DNA of 34,472 bases from Desulfonatronospira sp. (GTDB lineage Bacteria > Desulfobacterota > Desulfovibrionia > Desulfovibrionales > Desulfonatronovibrionaceae): NCBI GenBank assembly GCA_003553695.1, contig PWFB01000039.1, positions 1 to 34,472 of the forward strand. The letters run 5' to 3'. Position numbers and translations under genes: made by a program. This document shows positions 10,725 to 18,087 of this stretch, piece by piece (within the stretch, counting starts at the first letter, position 1; every line of letters starts with the position of its first letter). The notes beneath the pieces were generated by a model. It was not told where the DNA came from. It saw nothing but the letters and a program-made list of their open reading frames with translations, and did no database searches.

Positions 10725-11455
10725 CCATCACTTTTCTCTCCCGTAACCTGGAATTCCCGCACCCCGGCCAGGCCGGCCCCGACGGGCTGCTGGCCGTGGG
10801 GGGAGACCTCTCTCCTCAACGCCTTATGGAGGCTTACAGCCGAGGTATCTTTCCCTGGTACGGCCCAGGCTCTCCAATTTTGTGGTGGTCCCCTGATCCC
10901 AGGCTTATTCTCTTCCCCGACAGCCTGCACATCCCCAGAAGCCTGCGAAGGGTGCTCAACTCCGGAAAATTCACAATAACTGCAGACCAGGCCTTTAAAA
11001 AGGTGATAGAATGCTGTGCCGGGGTAAGAAGGGCCGGGGGACATGGTACCTGGCTAGTGCCGGAGATGGTCAGCGCCTATGTCCGGCTGCACCACATGGG
11101 CATGGCCCATTCAGTGGAAGCCTGGCACTGCGGACGACTGGCCGGGGGTATCTACGGCGTGACAATGGGCGGGATTTTTTTTGGAGAATCAATGTTCTAC
11201 AGGGTCCCGGATGCCTCCAAGACAACCCTGGTATATCTTTGCAGCATCCTGAAGAAAAAAGGATACCTGCTCATGGATTGCCAGCAGACTACACAGCACA
11301 TGCTGCGTTTCGGAGCAGAAGAAGTGTCCAGGACTTTTTTTTTGACGCAATTGAGAAAGGGTATTAATAAGCCTGCAGACAGGCCCGGAAAGTGGAATCT
11401 TTCTTTGCATTCCTCAGAACTGCTCATCCCGCAGGATGGGGGGATGAGCGCTTAA
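10721..11455 (+). CDS. aat: Leucyl/phenylalanyl-tRNA-protein transferase
   Basis: Aat of 244 residues transfers Leu or Phe from aminoacyl-tRNA to N-terminal Arg/Lys of proteins, creating degrons read by ClpS. Family motifs include GLLAVGGDLSPQRLMEAYSRGIFPWY, ILWWSPDPR, GGIYGVTMGGIFFGESMF and LLMDCQQTTQHM. The start is GTG at 10721, overlapping the clpA stop by four bases (GTGA), so translation is probably coupled. The 3' end overlaps the convergent gene at 11414-11899 by 42 bases. Co-localisation with clpS and clpA places degron creation and recognition in one operon. Confidence 0.97.
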   Translation: MTITFLSRNLEFPHPGQAGPDGLLAVGGDLSPQRLMEAYSRGIFPWYGPGSPILWWSPDPRLILFPDSLHIPRSLRRVLNSGKFTITADQAFKKVIECCAGVRRAGGHGTWLVPEMVSAYVRLHHMGMAHSVEAWHCGRLAGGIYGVTMGGIFFGESMFYRVPDASKTTLVYLCSILKKKGYLLMDCQQTTQHMLRFGAEEVSRTFFLTQLRKGINKPADRPGKWNLSLHSSELLIPQDGGMSA

Positions 11456-11899
11456 GTCGTAAAATCCGTGCACTGAAAAGTCCAGAGGGTAATTGGGGAC
11501 TTTCTCCAGCCGGATTCGTCCCATATTTTCATCTTCAGGCATGGCTGCCAGGGGAGCAATGCCGGAGGGGACTGGGAAAGGCAGGGCTGCGCTTTGTATG
11601 GCTGTAAGTCGTCCGGCATATCTGTTCTGCAGGTACTGAACAAGCTGATCCCGCTCACTGCGGGTAAAGGCCTCCATTATGACCCGCACGGCGTCTTTAT
11701 CGTCTTCCTCCATCTCCTGATGTGATTTGCCCAAGATCGCTGTCCAGTCATAAGATTCCAGTTCCCCGGGATCCCATTCGCCGCGAAACAGGTGAACCTC
11801 CACGTTTTTGCGGCCCTTGAAGGATTTGATGCTCATATTGACCACATAGGCCCGTTCCAGGGGCAGATCCTGTTCAGGAGCGACAATATTTATTTCCAT
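11414..11899 (-). CDS. Conserved-looking hypothetical protein
   Basis: This 161-residue soluble protein is not one I recognise. It has no signal peptide or membrane segment. The N-terminal third looks like mixed beta strands (EINIVAPE, RAYVVNMSIKSFKG, VEVHLFRGEW). The middle is acidic with a probable helix (SHQEMEEDDKDAVRVIMEAF, then RDQLVQYLQNRY). The tail is Pro-rich. GGAG precedes the ATG by five bases, which together with codon quality supports a real gene. It converges on aat with a 42-base overlap and is separated from adk, on the same strand, by a REP-like repeat. No function can be assigned. Confidence 0.7.
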   Translation of the reverse strand: MEINIVAPEQDLPLERAYVVNMSIKSFKGRKNVEVHLFRGEWDPGELESYDWTAILGKSHQEMEEDDKDAVRVIMEAFTRSERDQLVQYLQNRYAGRLTAIQSAALPFPVPSGIAPLAAMPEDENMGRIRLEKVPNYPLDFSVHGFYDLSAHPPILRDEQF

Positions 11900-11951
11900 G
11901 AATTCTCCGTTGTTCCCTCTTTAACCACCTGCTGCCGAAAAACCAGGGGCA

Positions 11952-12006
11952 GGGGTTCGCAAACTGGGCCTGAAATGACTGAGCGACGTCCTGTTTGCCG
12001 AACCCC
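11952..12006. repeat. REP-like palindrome, copy 1 (without inner hairpin)
   Basis: The left arm GGGGTTCGCAAAC (11952-11964) pairs with GTTTGCCGAACCCC (11993-12006), with one bulged base. The loop contains GAGCGACGTCCT. The right half and its 3' flank (through CCGGACCACTG) recur almost identically at 13007-13041, so this is a member of an interspersed palindromic repeat. It lies between the 11414-11899 gene and adk. Confidence 0.75.
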
Positions 12007-12016
12007 GGACCACTGA

Positions 12017-12046
12017 AGCACGTCTTATTTAAGAAATAATTGTGCT
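12017..12046. repeat. AT-rich hairpin downstream of adk
   Basis: AGCAC and TTATTT on the left pair with AAATAA and GTGCT on the right, around an AAG loop with a small internal loop. It is 67 bases beyond the adk stop and could help end the adk transcript, but there is no proper T-run. Confidence 0.4.
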
Positions 12047-12113
12047 GATTGACCACGCGAGAGGGGCATGGCAGGTGCAGCCGAAAGGAAAAAGAACCGT
12101 TTCCGGATGAAAA

Positions 12114-12785
12114 CTAGTCCAGCTGCTTCTGCAGTGCGTCCTTGACCTCGTCTATGCTGCCGCTGCCGTCCAGTTCAATGTACTTGAAGCCCTCTTTTCC
12201 CGCCAGGTCCTTGAAAAAATAGGCTGCGGCCAGAGTACCGTTTTGAGAATCATAGTAAATATCGTGGCGCTTATCAATGGCTTCCTCGTCCTGGTCATCA
12301 GACCTGGTCTTGAGTTCTCCTCCGCAGACACGGCACTTGTCGCCATCGGGCATGATGGCTTCCACGTAAATATTGTTGGGATGGTTGGGATCGTTGGCGC
12401 AGAGCCTGCGGCCCATGATTCTCTTTTTGGCCGCATCCCTGGAAAGCTGAACTTCGACGACATAATTCAGCTTCATTCCCTCTTTCTGCAAAGCGTCCCA
12501 AAGCATCTTGGCCTGGGCCGGGTTGCGCGGGAATCCGTCCAGGAGCCACCCTCCCTGTCCTTCTTTCTTGAGGGTCTCCAGAACCATGGGTACAGTAATC
12601 TCGTCCGGGACCAGTTCGCCCTTGTCGATATACTCTTTTGCCTTCTGCCCAAGCTCTGTGCCCTGCTTGATATGTTCTCTGAAAATGGCTCCCGACTCAA
12701 TGTGGGCTAAATTATACTTATTTTTGACCAAAGAACCCTGGGCACCCTTTCCGCTTCCGTTGGGACCGAAAATTAAACTGTTCAA
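12114..12785 (-). CDS. adk: Adenylate kinase, metal-binding LID type
   Basis: This 223-residue adenylate kinase catalyses ATP + AMP = 2 ADP. The P-loop is GPNGSGKGAQG (7-17), differing from the usual GAPGAGKGTQ. AMP-binding and core motifs ESGAIFREHI, GWLLDGFPRNPAQA and GRRLC are present. The LID contains C129-X5-H135-X15-C151-X2-C154, the same residue positions and spacing as the metal ligands described for Desulfovibrio gigas adenylate kinase, so a bound Zn, Co or Fe is likely. The start is TTG (12785-12783), preceded by AAGGAGG with six bases spacing. It is transcribed alone from a good promoter at 12850-12822. Confidence 0.96.
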   Translation of the reverse strand: MNSLIFGPNGSGKGAQGSLVKNKYNLAHIESGAIFREHIKQGTELGQKAKEYIDKGELVPDEITVPMVLETLKKEGQGGWLLDGFPRNPAQAKMLWDALQKEGMKLNYVVEVQLSRDAAKKRIMGRRLCANDPNHPNNIYVEAIMPDGDKCRVCGGELKTRSDDQDEEAIDKRHDIYYDSQNGTLAAAYFFKDLAGKEGFKYIELDGSGSIDEVKDALQKQLD

Positions 12786-12821
12786 TTTGGACCTCCTTGT
12801 TTAAATACAGATTTTCCCCGA

Positions 12822-12850
12822 AAAATAGCCCCAACAGGTTTATATGTCAA
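12822..12850 (-). promoter_or_regulatory. Sigma70-type promoter of adk
   Basis: The minus strand reads TTGACA (12850-12845), a 17-base spacer and TATTTT (12827-12822). Both boxes are strong, and they lie about 37 bases before the TTG start of adk. Confidence 0.75.
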
Positions 12851-12914
12851 TCAAACCCTGAGCCGGTTTAAAAGCACAAAACATAGCAGCAGGACCTGCG
12901 GACGGAAAGCCAGG

Positions 12915-13037
12915 GTCCGGGGGTTCGGCAGACTGGGTCCCGCACTTACTTTCTTAAGCATGCCCAACTTCCAAGCAAGATTTGCCAGAAAGTAAGTGCT
13001 GGATTTGAGCGACGTCCTGTTTGCCGAATTTCCGGAC
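12915..13037. repeat. REP-like palindrome, copy 2, containing an inner hairpin
   Basis: The outer arms GTCCGGGGGTTCGGCAGAC (12915-12933) and GTTTGCCGAATTTCCGGAC (13019-13037) pair over 19 positions if G-U pairs are allowed. The right arm with GAGCGACGTCCT matches copy 1 at 11952-12006. Where copy 1 has about ten bases in the loop, copy 2 holds a separate hairpin (12942-12999). The 432-base gap between adk and pyrG holds this repeat plus the two divergent promoters and nothing else recognisable. Confidence 0.75.
12942..12999. repeat. GCACTTACTTT hairpin, copy 1 of 3
   Basis: GCACTTACTTTCT (12942-12954) and AGAAAGTAAGTGC (12987-12999) form a perfect 13-bp stem around a 32-base loop; the flanks TCC/GGA extend it after one mismatch. 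The same stem sequence recurs at 33722-33809 and 33850-33917 with unrelated loops of 34 and 36 bases. Confidence 0.85.
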
Positions 13038-13087
13038 CACTGGAGCTCATATCATTATGGTAAATAGTCACACGGCAGGAACAGGGC

Positions 13088-13116
13088 TTGGCATCCGACC
13101 CTGCTTGGGATATACT
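13088..13116 (+). promoter_or_regulatory. Sigma70-type promoter of the pyrG-LPS-rpoN-PTS gene run
   Basis: TTGGCA (13088-13093), a 17-base spacer and TATACT (13111-13116). Predicted initiation is near 13123, giving a leader of about 95 bases before pyrG. The leader contains a CCTGCGCAGG palindrome but no obvious attenuator. Confidence 0.7.
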
Positions 13117-13217
13117 TGGAGATGTCGGGGGCGAAACAGCCCATGCAAATATCCGACTGATGTTCTAATATGCCTGCGCAGGACAAACTTCAAAGCTCTC
13201 TTTTAGGATGTGTGTTC

Positions 13218-14882
13218 ATGAAGACCAAGTTTATTTTCATTACCGGAGGAGTTCTATCCTCCCTGGGCAAAGGCCTGGCCGCAGCTTCCATTGGGGCTCT
13301 GCTCAAGGCCAGGGGTCTCAAGGTGACTCTGCAGAAGCTGGATCCCTACATCAATGTTGACCCCGGGACTATGAATCCTTTTCAGCATGGCGAGGTTTAC
13401 GTCACTGAAGATGGAGCTGAAACCGACCTGGACCTGGGACACTACGAGAGGTACCTTGATCAGCCCATGAGCCAGCTGAACAACTTTACCTCCGGAAGCA
13501 TCTACCACTCAGTCATAACCAAGGAAAGACGCGGGGATTACCTGGGGGGTACCGTCCAGGTAATCCCGCATGTAACCGATGAGATAAAAAGGTCCATCCT
13601 GAGTGTGGCCACCGACAGCCAGGATGTAGCCATCATTGAAATCGGCGGAACAGTGGGCGACATAGAGAGCCTGCCCTTTCTTGAGGCCATCCGGCAGCTT
13701 CGGGGAGACCTGGGCAAGGAAAACGTCCTGTACATCCACTTGACCCTGGTCCCCTACATCAAGGCCGCCGGAGAGATTAAAACCAAGCCAACCCAGCACA
13801 GTGTAAAGGAGCTTCGAAGCATCGGCATCCAGGCGGATATTATCTTGTGCCGCTGTGAGGTGGACCTGGAACAGGACATAAAAGCCAAGATCGCCCTTTT
13901 CTGCAATGTTGACCCGGACGCGGTCTTCACTGCCCGTGATGTGCAGAGCATATACGAAGTCCCATTGATGCTTTATGACGAAGGCCTGGACCAGAAGGTG
14001 GCCATCCTGCTCAAACTTCCGGCCAAGAACCCCGCCCTGCAGGCCTGGGAAAACCTGGTGCATCGCCTGAAGAATTACAAAAATGAGGTGCATATAGCCA
14101 TAATAGGCAAATACGTAGACCTCAAGGAGTCATATAAAAGTCTTCACGAGGCACTCATTCACGCCGGACTGGAAAACGAATCCCGGGTGGTGCTCAAATA
14201 CATTAACTCCGAGGACATGACTGAACAGAACATTGCCCGCCAGATGCAGGGAGTGCACGGGGTCCTGGTGCCTGGAGGCTTTGGAACCAGAGGGATAGAG
14301 GGCAAAATACTGGCCATAAAGTACGCCAGGGAAAACAGTGTGCCTTTTTTCGGAATCTGCCTGGGCATGCAGTGCGCGGTCATTGAATACGCCCGAAACG
14401 TGCTCATGCTGGAAGAGGCCGACTCCCAGGAATTCAACCCTGACACCCCTTATCCGGTAATCTATCTCATGACTGAATGGTTTGACTTCAGAAACAGGAC
14501 CACTCAGAAACGCGATACCGGAAGCCAAAAAGGGGGTACCATGCGCCTGGGGGCTTACCCCTGTGTACTCAAGCCCGGCACCAGGGCTATGCAGGCCTAC
14601 AACACCGCTGAAGTATCAGAAAGACACAGGCACAGGTACGAATTCAACATGAAATTCGCCTCTGACTTTTTATCCCATGGCCTGATCCTGAGCGGACTAT
14701 CTCCGGATGAGAAACTGGTGGAGATTGTTGAACTAAAAGATCATCCCTGGTTTCTTGGCTGCCAGTTTCATCCTGAATTCAAATCCAATCCTATGAGGGC
14801 TCACCCACTGTTCAGGGAATTTGTCCGCGCCGCCGGGGTTTTTGCTGCTCCGGTGGAAAAAACTGATACCGCTTTGGAATAA
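13218..14882 (+). CDS. pyrG: CTP synthase
   Basis: This enzyme of 554 residues makes CTP from UTP, ATP and glutamine. The N-terminal amidoligase domain starts [20 protein letters not shown]. The C-terminal class I glutaminase domain has nucleophile C381 in [11 protein letters not shown] and the H518/E520 pair in [10 protein letters not shown]. An in-frame ATG at 13170 exists, but 13218 is chosen because it matches the family N-terminus and has AGGA upstream. CTP is also needed to activate Kdo, so its position before kdsA and kdsC fits an LPS precursor context. kdsA follows after 25 bases. Confidence 0.97.
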   Translation: MKTKFIFITGGVLSSLGKGLAAASIGALLKARGLKVTLQKLDPYINVDPGTMNPFQHGEVYVTEDGAETDLDLGHYERYLDQPMSQLNNFTSGSIYHSVITKERRGDYLGGTVQVIPHVTDEIKRSILSVATDSQDVAIIEIGGTVGDIESLPFLEAIRQLRGDLGKENVLYIHLTLVPYIKAAGEIKTKPTQHSVKELRSIGIQADIILCRCEVDLEQDIKAKIALFCNVDPDAVFTARDVQSIYEVPLMLYDEGLDQKVAILLKLPAKNPALQAWENLVHRLKNYKNEVHIAIIGKYVDLKESYKSLHEALIHAGLENESRVVLKYINSEDMTEQNIARQMQGVHGVLVPGGFGTRGIEGKILAIKYARENSVPFFGICLGMQCAVIEYARNVLMLEEADSQEFNPDTPYPVIYLMTEWFDFRNRTTQKRDTGSQKGGTMRLGAYPCVLKPGTRAMQAYNTAEVSERHRHRYEFNMKFASDFLSHGLILSGLSPDEKLVEIVELKDHPWFLGCQFHPEFKSNPMRAHPLFREFVRAAGVFAAPVEKTDTALE

Positions 14883-14907
14883 ATAATTTCCTCAAACAAG
14901 TTCTTGA

Positions 14908-15729
14908 ATGACCACCAACCCTGATGCTATGAAAGATGTTTTTGAATCGAGCAAACATGAACTGTTTTTCATTCTTGGCCCATGCGTGATGGAAAGCAGG
15001 GATATGTCCCTGCATGTGGCCCGGAGCCTGGCCGGTATGGCCCAGAGCCTTGGGGTGAACATTGTCTTTAAAAGCTCTTTTGACAAGGCCAACCGAAGTT
15101 CCATCCAGGGCTTTCGTGGACCAGGCCTGAAGCAGGGTCTTGAATGGCTGCAAGAAGTCAAAAGCCGGACCGGACTGCCTCTGATCTCGGATATCCACAC
15201 CCCTCAGCAGGCGGATGAGGTGGCCCGGGTGGTGGATGTGATTCAGATTCCGGCCCTTCTGTGCCGGCAGACCGACCTGATCCTGGCCGCCGCTGCCACA
15301 GGCAGAATAGTCAACATCAAGAAAGGCCAGTTCATGGCCCCCTGGGACATGGCCGGGGTCGTGGAAAAAGCGGCTTCGCAGAATTCCAGGCTGTGGATTA
15401 CTGAAAGAGGAACAACCTTTGGTTACAACAACCTGGTGGTGGATTTCAAATCCATACCCATTATGTCCGGGCTTGGCTTTCCCGTGATCCTGGATGCAAC
15501 TCATTCTGTACAGCTCCCTGGAGGCCTCAAAACCTCCTCGGGAGGGCAGCGCCGATTTGTCCCGGCCCTGGCCAGGGCCGGAGTCGCGGCAGGAGCCCAG
15601 GGCATATTCATGGAGGTTCACCCCCATCCGGACCAGGCCCTTTGCGATGGACCCAACTCCTGGCCTCTGGATGATACTTTTGCCCTGCTGAAAAACCTAT
15701 TACAAATCCGGGATGCCCTGCATGCATAA
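14908..15729 (+). CDS. kdsA: 3-deoxy-8-phosphooctulonate synthase (Kdo-8-P synthase)
   Basis: KdsA of 273 residues condenses phosphoenolpyruvate with arabinose-5-phosphate to Kdo-8-phosphate. Motifs include FKSSFDKANRSS, SDIHTPQQ, QIPALLCRQTDL and NIKKGQF. C26 in ILGPCVMES replaces the Asn of the metal-free E. coli-type enzyme, and FMEVHPHPDQALCDGPNS carries the Glu and Asp ligands, so this is the metal-dependent class. ATG 14908 has no strong ribosome binding site; ATG 14929 is an alternative. The end overlaps kdsC by 17 bases. Confidence 0.97.
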   Translation: MTTNPDAMKDVFESSKHELFFILGPCVMESRDMSLHVARSLAGMAQSLGVNIVFKSSFDKANRSSIQGFRGPGLKQGLEWLQEVKSRTGLPLISDIHTPQQADEVARVVDVIQIPALLCRQTDLILAAAATGRIVNIKKGQFMAPWDMAGVVEKAASQNSRLWITERGTTFGYNNLVVDFKSIPIMSGLGFPVILDATHSVQLPGGLKTSSGGQRRFVPALARAGVAAGAQGIFMEVHPHPDQALCDGPNSWPLDDTFALLKNLLQIRDALHA

Positions 15730-16258
15730 AGATCCGGCTCTGGCAGCGCTGAACATAAAACTTCTGGTCCTGGACGCCGATGGAGTACTCACCGACGGCG
15801 GTCTGTACTACGACCCCGATGGACGGATAATGAAAAGGTTTGATGTCCAGGATGGATTAGGGATCAAACTGGCCATGGCCGCCGGACTGGAAGTGGCTGT
15901 AATCACAGGGCTCAACTCCGGTGCTGTGGAAAAAAGAGTAAAAGAGCTTGGAATAACTGATTACTTTTCCGGATCAACCCGAAAAATGCCTTTTATCAGA
16001 CAGATGTCCCGGGAGAAAAACCTGGAGCTCACGCAAGTGGCCTACCTTGGGGACGACTGGGTGGACGCCGGGCCCATGAACTGCGTTGGCCTGCCCATGG
16101 CAGTGGCCAATGCCCAGCCGGAAATCAGAAAGCTGGCCATATGGACCAGCACACAAAGAGGCGGCCATGGAGCAGTACGCCAGGCCGTGCGTTTCATCCT
16201 TAATTCCCAGGGCAGGCTGGATAAAGAGTGGCAGAAGTGGATTCAAGACCATGATTAA
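15713..16258 (+). CDS. kdsC: 3-deoxy-manno-octulosonate-8-phosphatase KdsC
   Basis: This is a C0-type HAD phosphatase of 181 residues that removes phosphate from Kdo-8-phosphate. HAD motif I is LDADGVLTDG (D21, D23), motif II lies in AVITG, and motif IV is YLGDDWVD. It lacks a large cap, so it should act as a tetramer as other KdsC proteins do. The start at 15713 overlaps kdsA; ATG 15722 is an alternative. Its stop overlaps the ATG of lptC by eight bases. Confidence 0.95.
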   Translation: MPCMHKDPALAALNIKLLVLDADGVLTDGGLYYDPDGRIMKRFDVQDGLGIKLAMAAGLEVAVITGLNSGAVEKRVKELGITDYFSGSTRKMPFIRQMSREKNLELTQVAYLGDDWVDAGPMNCVGLPMAVANAQPEIRKLAIWTSTQRGGHGAVRQAVRFILNSQGRLDKEWQKWIQDHD

Positions 16259-16793
16259 CCGGGTTGTCCCTGTTGTTCTGTCCATCATGCTCATGCTTTT
16301 TCTGCTGAGCATTTTCTGGCGCGACACCCCTGGGCCACAACAGGTTGACTTTGACCTGGATCTGGAAGTTGATTTAAACATTATGGATCTGACCCTGGTT
16401 CAAAGCGGGCCGGACAAAAAGCTCTGGGAACTGGACGCAAAGCAGGCCGGATTCATGCGCAAGGAAAATATCTACCTGCTGCAGGATCCGCTCATGACCT
16501 ATTTCGGGGAAGAAAACAGTGAACCGCTTAAAATCAGTGCTTCCCAGGGAAGAATAGACCAGGACAGCGGCACAATCCACATGTGGCCAGATGTAGAAGC
16601 CAGGTCAGGGGGTCTTTACACCACGGCTGAAAAGGCTACATATATAGAAGGTGATGCTCATGTCCTCCTTGAAGACAATGTCTTTTTTTCTGGGCGAGGT
16701 ATCAGCGTAAACACCCCCAGGGCACTTATCATGCTTCAGGAAGACACAATAGTGGCCACTCAGGGGGTCAGGACCAGTATCCGGGATCATTGA
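16251..16793 (+). CDS. lptC: LPS export protein LptC
   Basis: LptC-like bitopic protein of 180 residues with one N-terminal membrane anchor (about residues 5-22) and a periplasmic OstA/LptC-type beta-jellyroll domain that accepts LPS from LptB2FG and passes it to LptA. Recognition comes from the anchor, beta-rich repeats such as KISASQGRIDQDSG and TTAEKATYIEGDAHVLLED, and its place between kdsC and lptA. The frame is open well upstream into kdsC, but ATG 16251 gives the normal N-terminus. Sequence conservation in this family is low, so context carries much of the weight. Confidence 0.9.
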   Translation: MINRVVPVVLSIMLMLFLLSIFWRDTPGPQQVDFDLDLEVDLNIMDLTLVQSGPDKKLWELDAKQAGFMRKENIYLLQDPLMTYFGEENSEPLKISASQGRIDQDSGTIHMWPDVEARSGGLYTTAEKATYIEGDAHVLLEDNVFFSGRGISVNTPRALIMLQEDTIVATQGVRTSIRDH

Positions 16794-16831
16794 ATCCCGA
16801 CCATTGCATGAACAAACCATAGGCAAACATA

Positions 16832-17353
16832 ATGCAGCTCAGATTTTTTTCTTTTATCCTGGCTTTAGCTCTGACAGCCCAGTTCATGGTCCCTGTAAAC
16901 ATCCAGGCTGAAGACGACAAAGGCACGGAGATAACCTCCCGGGATATGACCTTTAAAGGCCGGGAAAACCTGGTTGTGTTTTCCGGAGACGTCTATGTCC
17001 GGCGTCCGGATTTTGAGCTCTGGTCCGACAAACTCTATGTACACCTCAAGTCTGGAGCCGGGATGGACGAAGCCACCCCTGAATCCGGAGAGGACGAAAA
17101 CATCGAAAAAATCATCGCCCAGGGTGAGGTGCGCATCCAGGGTGACGGGCGGGAAGGCCGCAGCGGCCTTTTGACATATTACCCCGACACCGAAGTGGTG
17201 GAACTGGAACAGGACCCCAAACTCATTGAAGGCAGAAATACCGTTGAAGGGGAAAAAATCGTTTTGAACCTGAAGGACAATACATCCCGGGTATATGGCA
17301 GCGATGCAAGAAGGGTCCGGGTTATTTTTCATTCAGACGGGGACGGACAGTGA
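16832..17353 (+). CDS. lptA: LPS transport periplasmic protein LptA
   Basis: LptA of 173 residues forms the periplasmic bridge that carries LPS to the outer membrane. The N-terminus is a signal peptide (FFSFILALALTAQFMV) with likely cleavage after NIQA near residue 26. The mature part has the OstA-like beta-jellyroll pattern (SRDMTFKGRENLVVFSGDVYVRR, IIAQGEVRIQGDGREGRSG). The last four bases overlap the GTG of lptB, which fits coupled synthesis of the Lpt bridge and its ATPase. Confidence 0.92.
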   Translation: MQLRFFSFILALALTAQFMVPVNIQAEDDKGTEITSRDMTFKGRENLVVFSGDVYVRRPDFELWSDKLYVHLKSGAGMDEATPESGEDENIEKIIAQGEVRIQGDGREGRSGLLTYYPDTEVVELEQDPKLIEGRNTVEGEKIVLNLKDNTSRVYGSDARRVRVIFHSDGDGQ

Positions 17354-18072
17354 GAACCCTGCAGGCCGTTGATGTTTACAAACAATATGGCAAAAAGCTC
17401 GTTGTCAAGGGAATATCCCTGGACATCACCCCGGGGGAAATAGTGGGTCTTCTTGGTCCCAACGGTGCCGGCAAGACCACCACATTCTACATTCTGGTGG
17501 GAATCATCCCGCCCACTAAAGGCCGGGTTGCATTCGCCGGTCAAGATATCACTAGACTTTCACTGCCCAAAAGGGCAGAGTTGGGAATGAGTTACCTGCC
17601 CCAGGAAAGCTCCATTTTTAAAAAACTGAGCGTCTATGACAATTTGATGCTTATTCTGCAATACACCTGCAAAGACAGAAAGCTCCGCCGGGAAAAGGCC
17701 GAATCTTTGATGCATGAACTGGGTATATCCAGGCTGGCTCATCAAAAGGCTTCCTTTCTGTCCGGCGGGGAACGGCGGCGTCTGGAAATAGCCAGATCCC
17801 TGATAAAAGACCCCAGGTTCATTCTTCTGGACGAGCCCTTTGCCGGCATTGATCCCATAGCAGTGGATGATATCCAGAAAATTGTGTTGAAGCTTAAGGA
17901 AAAAAACATCGGAGTGCTTATTTCCGACCACAATGTACGTGAAACCCTGAAGATATGCGACAGGGCATCCCTTGTATTTGACGGCCAGGTTATCTTAAAC
18001 GGCACCCCCGGGGAAATAGCCCAGGACGCCCGGGCAAGGCAGGTATACCTGGGTGAATCGTTTCAATTGTAA
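17350..18072 (+). CDS. lptB: LPS export ABC transporter ATP-binding protein LptB
   Basis: This is an ABC ATPase of 240 residues that powers LPS extraction with LptF and LptG, which are not in this window. Walker A is GPNGAGKTT (36-44), the signature is LSGGE (137-141) followed by RRRLEIARSL, and Walker B is FILLDEP with D161/E162 followed by FAGIDPIAV, typical of LptB. The H-loop lies in LISDHNVRETL. The start is GTG overlapping the lptA stop. rpoN follows 15 bases later, the classic lptB-rpoN arrangement. Confidence 0.97.
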   Translation: MRTLQAVDVYKQYGKKLVVKGISLDITPGEIVGLLGPNGAGKTTTFYILVGIIPPTKGRVAFAGQDITRLSLPKRAELGMSYLPQESSIFKKLSVYDNLMLILQYTCKDRKLRREKAESLMHELGISRLAHQKASFLSGGERRRLEIARSLIKDPRFILLDEPFAGIDPIAVDDIQKIVLKLKEKNIGVLISDHNVRETLKICDRASLVFDGQVILNGTPGEIAQDARARQVYLGESFQL

Positions 18073-18087
18073 GCAGGATACGTAAAT

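Noticed and set aside
13021..13206. Short open frame upstream of pyrG
   Set aside because: It covers the REP-like repeat and the pyrG promoter and leader, with no ribosome binding site or protein-like composition.
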